Shown: piece by piece, positions 44,386 through 53,958 of the stretch
Layout: the number at the start of each line of letters is the position of its first letter
How positions within the stretch are numbered: the first letter of the stretch is position 1
Origin: Carboxylicivirga taeanensis
GTDB lineage: Bacteria > Bacteroidota > Bacteroidia > Bacteroidales > Marinilabiliaceae
Direction of reading: 5' to 3'
DNA length: 64,000 bases
NCBI RefSeq assembly: GCF_051851475.1
Contig: NZ_JBPUSJ010000004.1
Coordinates: 310,001 to 374,000, forward strand
Made by a program: the position numbers and the translations under genes
The notes under the pieces: generated by a model
Told to the model about the DNA's origin: nothing
Seen by the model: only the letters and a program-made list of their open reading frames with translations
Database searches by the model: none

Positions 44386-45243
44386 ATGGGCACTGAAACA
44401 CTTGATAATGAATATGTAATTAATTTGCGTGGAGAGCTTGTATCCTTGAAAGACCCCCTGGTTATGGGGATTTTAAATATTACACCCGATTCATTTTTCG
44501 ATGGAGGGAGTTATCAGCTGGAAAAAGACATTTTGCAACGGTGCGAAACGATATTGGGTGAAGGAGGACGAATTATTGATGTTGGAGCTTATTCGTCGCG
44601 CCCTGGTGCTGCTCATGTTTCGGAAGAAGAAGAGGCACAACGTTTGGTTCAGGCTTTAAGCTGGATAAGAAAGCATTACCCGGAAGCTATTCTTTCGGTT
44701 GATACTTTCAGAGCCTCTGTTAGTCGTATTGTTGTAGAAGATTTTGGTGTTGATATTATCAACGATATCTCTGGTGGAAGAATGGATACTGAGATGCTTA
44801 ATACCATCGGACAGTTGGGGGTGCCGTACATTATGATGCATATGCTGGGGACGCCTCAAACCATGCAAGAGCATATAACTTACAATAATTTAATCGGAGA
44901 CATTTCATTGTATTTTGCGAAACAGATAAAAAAAGCGACAGCCTGTGGCATTAAAGATATAATTCTTGATTTAGGATTTGGATTTAGTAAAACACTGGAG
45001 CAGAATTATGAATTGTTAAGAGAAATGAAGCAGTTCGGCGTTTTTGACTTACCAATGCTGGTTGGGGTGTCTCGCAAATCAATGATATATAAATTGTTGG
45101 ATATTGATCCGAAGAGTGCTTTAAATGGAACAACAGCGTTAAATACCATCGCTTTATTAAACGGGGCAAACATTTTAAGGGTGCATGATGTAAAAGAAGC
45201 CACAGAATGTATTAATTTAGTGCAACAACTCAAAAAAGCCTGA
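44386..45243 (+). CDS. folP: Dihydropteroate synthase
   Basis: A 285-residue enzyme that joins p-aminobenzoate to the pterin in folate synthesis. Family motifs: MGILNITPDSFFDGG (residues about 28-42), IDVGAYSSRPGA, VDTFRASV, INDISGG, DLGFGFSKTLEQN and GVSRKSM. It is seven bases upstream of the diadenylate cyclase gene. This pairing is common in Bacteroidota, to my knowledge. Confidence 0.95.
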   Translation: MGTETLDNEYVINLRGELVSLKDPLVMGILNITPDSFFDGGSYQLEKDILQRCETILGEGGRIIDVGAYSSRPGAAHVSEEEEAQRLVQALSWIRKHYPEAILSVDTFRASVSRIVVEDFGVDIINDISGGRMDTEMLNTIGQLGVPYIMMHMLGTPQTMQEHITYNNLIGDISLYFAKQIKKATACGIKDIILDLGFGFSKTLEQNYELLREMKQFGVFDLPMLVGVSRKSMIYKLLDIDPKSALNGTTALNTIALLNGANILRVHDVKEATECINLVQQLKKA

Positions 45244-45250
45244 TAGCTCA

Positions 45251-46018
45251 ATGACATTTCTGGATATTCGTTTTATTGACTTAATCGATATCGTACTGGT
45301 TGCTTATCTAATGTTCCGCATTTATAAGCTGATAAAAGGTACGGTGGCTTTGTATATTATGCTGGGCATCTTTGCTTTTATTGTGTTTTGGATATTAATC
45401 AAAACATTTGGCATGGAGTTGTCGTCTACAATATTGGACAATATTGTTAATGTTGGTGTGGTGGCATTTATTGTTGTATTTCAGCAGGAGATACGGCGCT
45501 TTTTGTTGCTATTGGGTTCCAAGTACAATGTGAGTACCCGTTTTTCGATGGATAAAGTATTTATGTCGGAGGCAAAGGGGATGATGTCGATTTACAATAA
45601 GCCCGTGGTCAGAGCTTGTGTGTCTTTGGCTAAAACAAAAACCGGCGCCTTGATTGTCATCACAAAAGATTCTGAGTTGTTGGATTATGTGCAAACAGGT
45701 GAGCTGATAAATGGAGTTATATCCTCTCAGTTGCTTGAAAATATTTTTTTCAAGAACAGCCCGTTACATGATGGCGCAGTTATAATAACCGGAAATAAGA
45801 TAAAAGCAGCCGGCTGTATATTACCCGTGTCTCAAAAGACCGATTTACCCAAAAGAGTGGGCTTAAGGCATCGGGCGGCGATGGGTATAACGGAGTCTAC
45901 CGATGCGCACGCAATTGTTGTTTCTGAGGAAACAGGTCGTATTTCATTTTTTAGTAAAGGACAGATGGAAATGGGTGTCACCGGCGAAGAGTTGCAAGAT
46001 TTGCTGAATAAATCGTAA
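45251..46018 (+). CDS. cdaA: Diadenylate cyclase (c-di-AMP synthase, CdaA-type)
   Basis: A 255-residue membrane enzyme making c-di-AMP from two ATP. Three hydrophobic segments occupy about residues 10-80. The DAC domain follows, with the catalytic DGAVIITGNKI and the RHRAAMG motif that binds ATP. No CdaR-like partner is adjacent, unlike in Firmicutes. It shares a transcript with folP, and the epimerase gene follows 35 bases later. Confidence 0.95.
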   Translation: MTFLDIRFIDLIDIVLVAYLMFRIYKLIKGTVALYIMLGIFAFIVFWILIKTFGMELSSTILDNIVNVGVVAFIVVFQQEIRRFLLLLGSKYNVSTRFSMDKVFMSEAKGMMSIYNKPVVRACVSLAKTKTGALIVITKDSELLDYVQTGELINGVISSQLLENIFFKNSPLHDGAVIITGNKIKAAGCILPVSQKTDLPKRVGLRHRAAMGITESTDAHAIVVSEETGRISFFSKGQMEMGVTGEELQDLLNKS

Positions 46019-46053
46019 ATATAAGTTTAATCAAAAAGTAAAATAGGAAAGAT

Positions 46054-46938
46054 ATGCCCCAAAGGCGGAGAAATAATAGAGTTGCAGTAAGTGGAGCTAC
46101 CGGATTTATAGGGAGAGCTTTAAGTAATTTTTTAGAAAGCAATGGCTATGAAGTTATCCGTTTAAAACGTCAACATTTTAAGTCTAAAAAATCCCAACTT
46201 CGAACATTACTCAAAGGTTGTTCTGTTGTCATTAATTTGGCAGGTGCACCCATTGCTGCCAGGAAGTGGACCCCGAATTACAAAAAGGAAATATTGAATA
46301 GCCGCATTAACACAACAGGTGTTTTAGTGGATGCCATTAAGGAGATGGAACCGAAGCCCGAGCTGTTTATCTCGGCATCAGCCGTGGGTATTTATGATAG
46401 CTATGAGGTGCATGATGAGTTCTCAACAAGTTATGCCACTGACTTTTTAGGAACGGTTTGCCAGGCCTGGGAGGCAGAAGCATGCAAAGTTCAGCGTATT
46501 AAAGATGTGCGGCTTTGTATTGTGCGTTTGGGGGTGGTATTGGGTAATGAAGGGGGCGCATTTCCCAAAATGTTAAGACCTTTTAAGCTAGGTCTGGGAG
46601 CTAAACTGGGAGATGGTCATCAGGTGTTTCCCTATATCCATTTAAATGATGTATTAAATGCTTTTTGGTACATTATTCAGCACGAAACCTCCAGCGGAAT
46701 TTATAACCTGGTGGCTCCTCAAATGCTGTCGAATCTTGAAATTACCGAGGCCATCAAGCAGCGAACCAAAAAGTCTATTTTACCGGTTATACCCGAAAAA
46801 ATCTTGCGAATGCTTCTTGGGGAAGGAGCTAATGCCCTCTTAATTGGTCAGAAAGTGGTGCCTGACCGGCTCGAAAAAGACGGATTTACCTTTGAGTTTC
46901 CCACTATCGAGGCGGTACTCGACGATCTCATCTGCTAG
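46054..46938 (+). CDS. TIGR01777-type NAD-dependent epimerase/dehydratase
   Basis: A 294-residue extended SDR of the YfcH kind. The nucleotide motif is VSGATGFIGRALSNFL, followed by the family signature NLAGAPIAARKWTPNYKKEILNSRI, and SASAVGIYD replaces the catalytic triad region. A C-terminal DUF1731-like segment (ILRMLLGEGANALLIGQKVVPDRL) is present. Substrate unknown. It is convergent with the hemolysin III gene; the two stops are adjacent. Confidence 0.9.
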   Translation: MPQRRRNNRVAVSGATGFIGRALSNFLESNGYEVIRLKRQHFKSKKSQLRTLLKGCSVVINLAGAPIAARKWTPNYKKEILNSRINTTGVLVDAIKEMEPKPELFISASAVGIYDSYEVHDEFSTSYATDFLGTVCQAWEAEACKVQRIKDVRLCIVRLGVVLGNEGGAFPKMLRPFKLGLGAKLGDGHQVFPYIHLNDVLNAFWYIIQHETSSGIYNLVAPQMLSNLEITEAIKQRTKKSILPVIPEKILRMLLGEGANALLIGQKVVPDRLEKDGFTFEFPTIEAVLDDLIC

Positions 46939-47568
46939 TTATAAATGCCAGTACACGGCATGAAAGTGGGCATAAGCCCCTAAAAGAACCAGCACGTGAA
47001 AAATAGCATGATTGAAGGGAATCCGTTTGATTTGGTATAGTATTGCACCAATTGTGTAAAAGGCACCTCCCAGTGCCAACCAAACTAATGCCTGTTCGCT
47101 TAAAGCCTGCAATAAAGGTTTAATGGCACCCACAACAGCCCAGCCGAGAAGCACATAGCTAATGGTTGAAACTAATCGAAAGCGACCGGCATAAAACAGT
47201 TTTAAAACACTTCCGCCAATGGCGAGAGCCCAAATGCCCGTTAATAGCCAATAAGCCCAGTTGGTGGCTACCCCCAATACTAAAAATGGAATATAGGAGC
47301 CAGCTATCATCAGGTAGATGGCACAGTGATCGAATACTTTCAGTTTTAAGCGGCGTTCTTTATTTTTTTCAGCGTGGTAAAGAGTAGAGGCAGTAAATAG
47401 CGTTATGATGCACGCACCATAGCTTAGGTACACCAAAAATGTGATTAAGTCCGATGATTTGCTTAACAGGAATATAACCCCTGTAACTCCCAATATAATG
47501 CCGATAAGGTGGCTATAAACATTAAATTTCTCCTCGGCAGGATTATAAGTATCTGGTCTGGTCGTCAT
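46939..47568 (-). CDS. Hemolysin III family (PAQR-like) membrane protein
   Basis: A 209-residue protein with seven predicted membrane segments. Motifs include EEKFNVYSHLIG at the N-terminus, STLYHAEKN, FDHCAIYLMIAGSYIPF and HAIFHVLVLLGAYAHFHAVYW; the His and Asp residues would bind zinc. I start at ATG 47568 because the longer frame to 47655 adds a basic stretch with no family match. Function in bacteria is not established beyond membrane homeostasis. Confidence 0.9.
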   Translation of the reverse strand: MTTRPDTYNPAEEKFNVYSHLIGIILGVTGVIFLLSKSSDLITFLVYLSYGACIITLFTASTLYHAEKNKERRLKLKVFDHCAIYLMIAGSYIPFLVLGVATNWAYWLLTGIWALAIGGSVLKLFYAGRFRLVSTISYVLLGWAVVGAIKPLLQALSEQALVWLALGGAFYTIGAILYQIKRIPFNHAIFHVLVLLGAYAHFHAVYWHL

Positions 47569-47686
47569 TTTTTGCTTAAAGGTACTGTTATTGGCTGAAT
47601 GGATAAGAGTTTTCCTCCTTTTAGTTATTGCAGGAGTAAAGCCAATTGGCGGCAAAGCCCGGAAGCTTGCCGCCAGAATCAGCTTG

Positions 47687-49543
47687 TTAGTTGATTTTAT
47701 AAATAAATGATTGTAGCGGATCTAATGTGATTTCTACTGCTCCGGTATTGTTTGTTACAACTAGTTCATTAAGGGACTGATAGAGCTGGTCGCTTAATTT
47801 GTGTGCTCCCTCTTTTATCTGCCATTGCTCAATGATGCTGGCAGGAATTTGGAGGGTAAAAGTGGCTGGTTTTTCTGAATTGAAGTTGCAGGCAATAATT
47901 AATTGCTCTGAGTCAGACCACCGAACAAAACTGTACACTTTATCGGTGTATCCTTCCGTGCTATTTCGGTTATAAGTATGTATCTCCTCGTAGGCACCCA
48001 TTAGTGCACTGCTCTTGGTAGAAAAGGATAAAAGACGTTTGTAAAAATCACGCAGTTCTTTTTCATCTTGCTTTAACAAAGCTCCATCGAAGGCGCCGTT
48101 GTTCATCCAGCGCTGATGGTGAGGGACGCCGATGTAATCGAAAATGCTGGTTCGGCTGGGGCTTCCAAAGCCTGCCATTTCTGCTCCCGGTTCGCCTACT
48201 TCCTGACCAAAGTAGATCATGGTAGGAGCGGTGCTTATGGTGGTGGAAAGCACCATGGCCGGCATGCCCTTTTTAGCATCGCCTGCAAACTCAGGACTGG
48301 CGATGCGCTGTTCATCATGATTTTCCAAAAAGTGGAGCATGTGGTGCTCAATGTCTTTTAGGCCCTCCTGTATAGCTGGCAGGTTATCGGTTAGTCCGTG
48401 CCCCTGCATAATGTGCTTGAGGGTATCGTAGAGCTCTACCTTATCGTAAAGGTAGTCCATTTTGCCTTTATGAATATAATCGAGATAAAGGGAAGGGTTG
48501 TAAACCTCTGCCAACAAAAATGCATCAGGATTAACCATTTTAATAGACGAATTCATGAAACTCCAGAATTCAACCGGTACCATTTCAGCCATATCAAACC
48601 GAAAGCCATCTACTCCAAGTTGGGTCCAGTACAAGGCAATGTCTCTGAACTTATACCATGAATCGGGCAGCGTTTTATCTTTCCAAAAGGCATAATGGGT
48701 TTTGTAATCTTTTTGCTCAAAACCGGCGGGTAAGCCCGGGAAATCCTTGGTGCCGTCAGGGCGCACCCCATAATTAATTTTCACGGTTTCGTACCAGTCG
48801 TTAAAGCCAGGTTGAGGCAGTCGAGAACCGTTGCCTGTCCATTTTGCCGGCTTCTCATCGAAAAAATCATCAGCAAGCGGATGCGCTTCTCCTCCCAGGG
48901 GTTGATAGTTGTTTTCAGCTTCAGGCACCTGAAATGCTTTCCCGGGGATGTAGTAAAAGTTGTTATTGACCGAGTAGGCTTTGCTGGTGTCGTCATTTGC
49001 CCCAAAATCTACAACGCCTTCCGGATTGCTTTTCCCCTCGTAATGGCGGGCCACATGGTTGGGAACGATGTCAATCAGCACCTTCATGCCATGCTGATGG
49101 GTGCGCTCAATCAGCGCTTTGAACTCGTCCAGACGTTTGGAGGGATCTTCCGCTAAATCAGGATTGACATTGTAGTAATCTTTCACGGCATAAGGCGAGC
49201 CCGCCCGCCCTTTAACAACATCAGGATCGTCGTTGGAAATGCCATAGGCCGTATAATCATTGATAACTGCATGATGAGGGACACCTGTGTACCAGATGTG
49301 TGTTACTCCCAAGTCTTTTATCTCGGTCAGTGCTTTATCTGTAAAGTCATTAAATTTTCCAACACCGTTTTCTTCAATGGTTCCCCAGGCTTTGTTGGTT
49401 GTATTCGTGTTTCCAAACAAACGCGTAAACACCTGATAGACCACTGCTTTGTGTTCATTCTTTGGAGTCTGTTTGGATTGATTGGTTGGTTGGCAGCCTG
49501 CTATAAATAGTAGTGTAATAGCAATTGTATAAAGTCGATTCAT
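47687..49543 (-). CDS. GH13 alpha-amylase family lipoprotein
   Basis: A 618-residue alpha-glucan hydrolase. The SPII signal has its Cys at 17 (IAGC). Conserved GH13 regions: region I IDIVPNHV, region II DGFRFDMAE (nucleophile Asp), region III LLAEVYNP (acid/base Glu), region IV LENHDEQR. A C-terminal beta domain follows. The Cys anchor implies surface or periplasmic work on starch or maltodextrin. It lies nine bases after the GH31 gene, in one operon. Confidence 0.93.
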   Translation of the reverse strand: MNRLYTIAITLLFIAGCQPTNQSKQTPKNEHKAVVYQVFTRLFGNTNTTNKAWGTIEENGVGKFNDFTDKALTEIKDLGVTHIWYTGVPHHAVINDYTAYGISNDDPDVVKGRAGSPYAVKDYYNVNPDLAEDPSKRLDEFKALIERTHQHGMKVLIDIVPNHVARHYEGKSNPEGVVDFGANDDTSKAYSVNNNFYYIPGKAFQVPEAENNYQPLGGEAHPLADDFFDEKPAKWTGNGSRLPQPGFNDWYETVKINYGVRPDGTKDFPGLPAGFEQKDYKTHYAFWKDKTLPDSWYKFRDIALYWTQLGVDGFRFDMAEMVPVEFWSFMNSSIKMVNPDAFLLAEVYNPSLYLDYIHKGKMDYLYDKVELYDTLKHIMQGHGLTDNLPAIQEGLKDIEHHMLHFLENHDEQRIASPEFAGDAKKGMPAMVLSTTISTAPTMIYFGQEVGEPGAEMAGFGSPSRTSIFDYIGVPHHQRWMNNGAFDGALLKQDEKELRDFYKRLLSFSTKSSALMGAYEEIHTYNRNSTEGYTDKVYSFVRWSDSEQLIIACNFNSEKPATFTLQIPASIIEQWQIKEGAHKLSDQLYQSLNELVVTNNTGAVEITLDPLQSFIYKIN

Positions 49544-49552
49544 GGCAGATAG

Positions 49553-51976
49553 TTATTCGGTTATTATTGTAACTGGTTGTTTTTGCAGGTAAAATTTTAT
49601 GTGCAAACAACTATTTTCCTCGTCATAAAAGGCGTGCTGTTTTGTATTGTGCTCGTTGGGAGGTGTCTGGTCAATGCTAAATGTTTGTTCGTCTATTATA
49701 ATTTGGTTTGTTTTCGGCGTGTAGTTGTGTATAATCAGTTCAACAGTTCGTCTCTTTGGCCTCTTGTGATAATCATAACCTTTGGGTGTGAAATGGAATT
49801 GTAAATTGGAGCCGTTGTGGCATTCAAAGCTTAAAAGTTCGTATTGCTTTTTGGTAAAGCTGTCGGGTGTTTTCCCGTCATCCTCATACATATAGCCTTC
49901 GCCTTTTTTCACTGTTTCAGCATGGTAGTAATGCACGTTTAGCTCGTCAGTGTTATACGCTTCCATATTATTAACAGGTGGAACCATTGGGATAAAAGCT
50001 CCTGCTCTGATAAAAACCGGAATCGTATTGATGTCAACAGGAACGTTTACGTGCTGTCCGCCCTGGTGTTCCTCTCCCGTAAAGTAGTTTATCCAAACCT
50101 GATTGGCGGGCAGGTAAACACTTTGTGACTTGATGCCATTTTCGACCACCGGTGAAACCAGTATGTCATTGCCCCATAAATAAGTGGCTGTTTCATCATA
50201 TAGCTCTGGGTTGTCCTCCAGGTAAAATAATGGACGCATCAGAGGCAGACCACGGGTGCTGTTTTCGTGCATCAGGGTGTATAAATAGGGAGTGAGCTGA
50301 TACCTGAGGCGGATGTAATCCCTTACAATGTCTTTGGTGCTGTCGTCCCAAAAGATGGGTTCTGGAGGTACGTCTTCCTGGGCATGTGTGCGGTAAATCG
50401 GTTGAAAGGTGCCGTACTGCAGCCAGCGGGTATAAAGTTCTGCATCCTTATAGTTCCCGGCAAATCCACCCAAATCAGAGTGCATATAGGCCAATCCTTG
50501 CAAGCCCATCTGCAAACTTATCTCCACCTGTGATTGTAAACCGCCCCATGAACGGCTTACATCGCCCGACCAAGGCACGAGCCCGTAGCGCTGTGACCCT
50601 ATAAACCCTGCCCGCATCAGTATGACAGGTCGTTGCTCCTTGAAGTCGTTGAGGTAGCCATTATAAATTGTTTTTGCCCATTGATGACCGTATAAATTAT
50701 GCACTTCATCAGCTCGTCCGTTAACATGCAGCAAGTCATTCGGGTGCACTTCTGGTTCACCCAAATCACCCCACCAGCCATCAACACCGCTTAATGTGTG
50801 TTTTTTATAGATGTTCCAGAACCATTGTTGCGCTTCGGGTTTAAAGATGTCGAGAAGGGCTGTGGTTCCAAAAAAGAAGTCGAAAATGTACGGTTGGCCA
50901 TCGGCATTGAGTCCTAATAAGTTTTGACTGGCACATTCGGCGTATTTACCGCTGTTTTTAAGGATGAAAGGTTCTGTTATCAGAATGGTTTTGACCCCTT
51001 TCTTTTTATTGCGCCTGAGCATCTGTTCGGGGTGTGGAAATGAATCGCGATACCACTCCAGGTTACCCATGTGACCGGTTACATCGGGTCCGAACCAATA
51101 TAAATCCAGAACAATCGCATCTAGTGGGATATCATCTTTTCGATACTGATCAATGACTGATTCGACCTCTGCCTGCGAGTGGTAGCCCATGCGTGAGGAT
51201 ATGTTCCCTAAGGCCCATCGAGGGAGCTGTGGCTGACGACCAGTGAGTTCGGTAAAATTGGTGCTTAAATTTTGCCACGAGTCTCCAACTACAATAAAGT
51301 AGCTCATTCGGCCGCCAAGGGCCTCAAATTGTAAAATATCCGGTTCCGTTTTTCCTAAATCGAGCCAACCACTAGCTCCATTATCAAAACCGAGCATGTA
51401 TTTTTCCGAGGAAATAACTAAGGGCATGGAGTAATACATCAAATCGGCATGCGTTTGATAGCCATAGCTGGCTTTGTTATACAGTTGCAGTCTCTGGCCT
51501 CTGCGGTTCATGCCCAGTACTCGCTCGCCACCACCCATTAATACTTCGTCTTTCTTTAGGTTAAAGCGGAAACCTTGTCTTCTCGAATCGGCGAAAAAAC
51601 CGTTTTCTTCGGATAGAATGACTTGGTTGTGATGCAGGTAACTGATTTTAAAGGGGCTTTTGTCTACCCTGACGCTGAGGTGGTTGCCTGATAGCACGAT
51701 GTGGTGCTTGTTTTCGTGATGTTCGACCTTTACTTGGAACGGTGCCTGGGCGATCGCTTCGGATGGGAAGGGGTTTGGAACTGAATCAGCAATAAACAGG
51801 ACTTCAATACTGTGTTCGCTATATGGGGTAAGGATAATTTTCCCATCAGACACATTCAGCGTTAGTCTGTTTTTGGCAAAAGACGATGAGATATACTCTC
51901 TTGTATGCTGTTGAGCCTTGGAGGCGACACATAACGCCAGAGCGACGAAGGTGCTGATTAGCCATTTAGTTTTCAT
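49553..51976 (-). CDS. GH31 alpha-glucosidase
   Basis: An 807-residue exo-acting enzyme with an SPI signal (residues 1 to about 22, ending SKA), so probably periplasmic. An N-terminal beta-sandwich precedes the barrel; the nucleophile Asp is in WWGDLGEPE, and the acid/base Asp is in VPWSGDVSRSWGGL. The C-terminal part includes a DUF5110-like domain (YMYEDDGKTPDSF). I start at ATG 51976, where the signal peptide begins, rather than at 52045. Together with the GH13 it would convert starch fragments to glucose. Confidence 0.94.
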   Translation of the reverse strand: MKTKWLISTFVALALCVASKAQQHTREYISSSFAKNRLTLNVSDGKIILTPYSEHSIEVLFIADSVPNPFPSEAIAQAPFQVKVEHHENKHHIVLSGNHLSVRVDKSPFKISYLHHNQVILSEENGFFADSRRQGFRFNLKKDEVLMGGGERVLGMNRRGQRLQLYNKASYGYQTHADLMYYSMPLVISSEKYMLGFDNGASGWLDLGKTEPDILQFEALGGRMSYFIVVGDSWQNLSTNFTELTGRQPQLPRWALGNISSRMGYHSQAEVESVIDQYRKDDIPLDAIVLDLYWFGPDVTGHMGNLEWYRDSFPHPEQMLRRNKKKGVKTILITEPFILKNSGKYAECASQNLLGLNADGQPYIFDFFFGTTALLDIFKPEAQQWFWNIYKKHTLSGVDGWWGDLGEPEVHPNDLLHVNGRADEVHNLYGHQWAKTIYNGYLNDFKEQRPVILMRAGFIGSQRYGLVPWSGDVSRSWGGLQSQVEISLQMGLQGLAYMHSDLGGFAGNYKDAELYTRWLQYGTFQPIYRTHAQEDVPPEPIFWDDSTKDIVRDYIRLRYQLTPYLYTLMHENSTRGLPLMRPLFYLEDNPELYDETATYLWGNDILVSPVVENGIKSQSVYLPANQVWINYFTGEEHQGGQHVNVPVDINTIPVFIRAGAFIPMVPPVNNMEAYNTDELNVHYYHAETVKKGEGYMYEDDGKTPDSFTKKQYELLSFECHNGSNLQFHFTPKGYDYHKRPKRRTVELIIHNYTPKTNQIIIDEQTFSIDQTPPNEHNTKQHAFYDEENSCLHIKFYLQKQPVTIITE

Positions 51977-52330
51977 ATATCCAATAATTTTCCATTGTTG
52001 TCGTTTATTATAACCCGAGCAAACTGTGCCATTAACGTTAAGCATTTCTCGACGGCAGTCGCTTTACCGAATGTTTCTTCGAATGGACAACGACTTAATT
52101 TTTTCATCAAGCCATTGACTGTTGCTTTTGGATGTTTAAACAAAGGCAATTTACAAATACCCAGCCGCTTTGCCGGCATATCAAATTTCTTAAGGCGTAT
52201 TGATATAACAAAGGTTGATGAGTTGTCGTAGTCTAAATGATTGTAATGCAGAACTATAACTGTATGGTTAGGTGGCTGGTTTCTGATACAGGCAGGATTT
52301 TTTTTTGTTCATTTTTGTCATTGTGCAATT

Positions 52331-52345
52331 TGCAAACGTTTTCGG
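52331..52345. promoter_or_regulatory. Candidate LacI-type operator
   Basis: TGCAAACGTTTTCGG contains the AAACGTTT palindrome core with CG at the centre, the pattern bound by LacI/GalR-family repressors. It lies in the divergent gap between the GH31-GH13 pair and the MaoC gene. A repeated ATTTTTGTCATT occurs at 52311-52322 and 52371-52382, exactly 60 bases apart and flanking it. Function is inference. Confidence 0.4.
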
Positions 52346-52462
52346 CAGAACTTATTGGCGGCGGTTTGCTATTTTTGTCATTTGGACAGTCTTGTCAATG
52401 AAATTAGGGCACTTAATTGAAATATTTTATCTTCGCACCTTCATTTTATAAATATAAAAACA

Positions 52463-52930
52463 ATGAGTAAAGTAGTAATTAAGAGTTTTGAAGAGTTAGA
52501 AAAGTTAATAGGTAGTGACCTTGGAGTTTCTGATTATCATGAATTTACTCAAGAGCAAATCAACCTTTTTGCTGATGCTACATTAGACCACCAATGGATT
52601 CATACGGATGTTGAAAAAGCAAAAACGGAGTCTCCGTTCGGTAATACAATTGCACATGGTTATTTAACTGTATCTATATTGCCTCATTTGTGGAATCAAA
52701 TTGTTGATGTGCAAAACCTTAAGATGCAGGTGAATTATGGGATTGAAAAGTTAAAGTTTAATGCTCCTGTTTTAGTGAACAGCAAAGTGCGCTTGCATGC
52801 CAAAGTAAATAATGCTGTTAACCTGCGGGGTGTGACACGTGCAAATATTGGAATTAAGCTGGAGATAGACGGGAGTAAGAAACCTGCTTACGAGGGAGAA
52901 ATTGTATTCTTGTATCATTTCGATTCGTAG
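52463..52930 (+). CDS. MaoC-like dehydratase ((R)-enoyl-CoA hydratase type)
   Basis: A 155-residue single hot-dog protein. The hydratase signature is DATLDHQWIHTDVEKAK with the catalytic Asp and His, followed by FGNTIAHGYLTVSI. Family members hydrate trans-2-enoyl-CoA to the (R)-3-hydroxy form. No polyhydroxyalkanoate or fatty acid gene is adjacent, so the pathway is unclear. It is monocistronic with a terminator at 53113. Confidence 0.9.
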   Translation: MSKVVIKSFEELEKLIGSDLGVSDYHEFTQEQINLFADATLDHQWIHTDVEKAKTESPFGNTIAHGYLTVSILPHLWNQIVDVQNLKMQVNYGIEKLKFNAPVLVNSKVRLHAKVNNAVNLRGVTRANIGIKLEIDGSKKPAYEGEIVFLYHFDS

Positions 52931-53112
52931 CAGTACGCAACACATCTTAACTATCACTGATAGGTGCTTGTTGAGCCTGAAAAGAAATGCCTTATAAAGT
53001 GTTTTTTTAGCCTTGATGATAATCAGGCTTTACTCTATATTTCTTTGAATGGTTTCGTAAATAGTTTTGGCACATTTAATAGTTAGGTCACATATGATGA
53101 AAAAAACTAATC

Positions 53113-53147
53113 GCCCTGAATTTCTTTTATGATTTTCAGGGCTTTTT
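53113..53147 (+). terminator. Terminator after the MaoC gene
   Basis: GCCCTGAA (53113-53120) pairs with TTCAGGGC (53135-53142), followed by TTTTT. Confidence 0.75.
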
Positions 53148-53198
53148 GTGTTGGTCTGCATTGTCGACTATTTGGTTTGGCCTGAAATGTATACAACT

Positions 53199-53227
53199 AA
53201 AAAGAGGGCTCCAAAATTGAAACCCTC
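53199..53227 (-). terminator. Terminator after rubrerythrin
   Basis: On the minus strand GAGGGTTTC pairs, with one mismatch region, to GAGCCCTC, followed by TTTTT. It lies 28 bases past the rubrerythrin stop. Confidence 0.6.
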
Positions 53228-53254
53228 CTGCATGCCAATACTTAAGTCTGCGGC

Positions 53255-53830
53255 TTAATAATTGGTTTCTTTAACTTCGAAATATGCTTGCGAATGCAGG
53301 CACGCCGGACATGTTTTCGGAGCTTTTGTTCCTTCGTGGATGAATCCACAGTTGCGACACATCCAGGTTACTTTACCGTCTTTTTCGAATACCTTACCAT
53401 CTACTAAATTGTCGTATAACTTACGGTATCTTTCTTCGTGATGGGCCTCTACTTTAGCAATCATTTTAAAGGCGACTGCTACTTCTTTAAACCCTTCCTC
53501 TTCTGCAACTCTGGCAAATTCAGGGTATAGTTCGGCCCACTCTTCATTTTCTCCATCGGCAGCTGCTTTCAGGTTGTCTTTAGTGTCGCCAACGATGCCC
53601 GCCGGATAGGTCGCAGTAATTTCAACCATGCCCCCTTCTAAAAACTTAAAAAAACGCTTCGCATGCTCGCGTTCCTGTTCTGCTGTTTCCATAAAGATGG
53701 CGGCAATTTGCTCTAAACCTTCTTTTTTGGCTTGTTTAGCAAAAAAAGTATAGCGGTTACGCGCCTGCGACTCACCGGCAAATGCTTTAAGTAAGTTTTG
53801 TTCAGTTTTTGTTCCTTTTAAGCTTTCCAT
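53255..53830 (-). CDS. Rubrerythrin
   Basis: A 191-residue peroxide reductase of anaerobes. The ferritin-like di-iron domain carries the Glu/His ligands in AFAGESQARNRYTFFA, TAEQEREHAKRF and AKVEAHHEERY. The C-terminal rubredoxin centre has CRNCG and CPACL. Electrons probably come from the neighbouring flavin reductase-rubredoxin or from another rubredoxin reductase. A TATATTTG -7 box lies at 53876-53883 on this strand. Confidence 0.95.
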   Translation of the reverse strand: MESLKGTKTEQNLLKAFAGESQARNRYTFFAKQAKKEGLEQIAAIFMETAEQEREHAKRFFKFLEGGMVEITATYPAGIVGDTKDNLKAAADGENEEWAELYPEFARVAEEEGFKEVAVAFKMIAKVEAHHEERYRKLYDNLVDGKVFEKDGKVTWMCRNCGFIHEGTKAPKTCPACLHSQAYFEVKETNY

Positions 53831-53958
53831 GTATGTTCATTTTCAGGATTAATAAATTCTGTTTAGGCAGAAGAACAAATATAAAATAAGGGGACTTGTT
53901 TTCGGCCTTTTCAGGTATTTATTGCGCTTATTTAGGTCGGTTCTAAATATAATTACTT

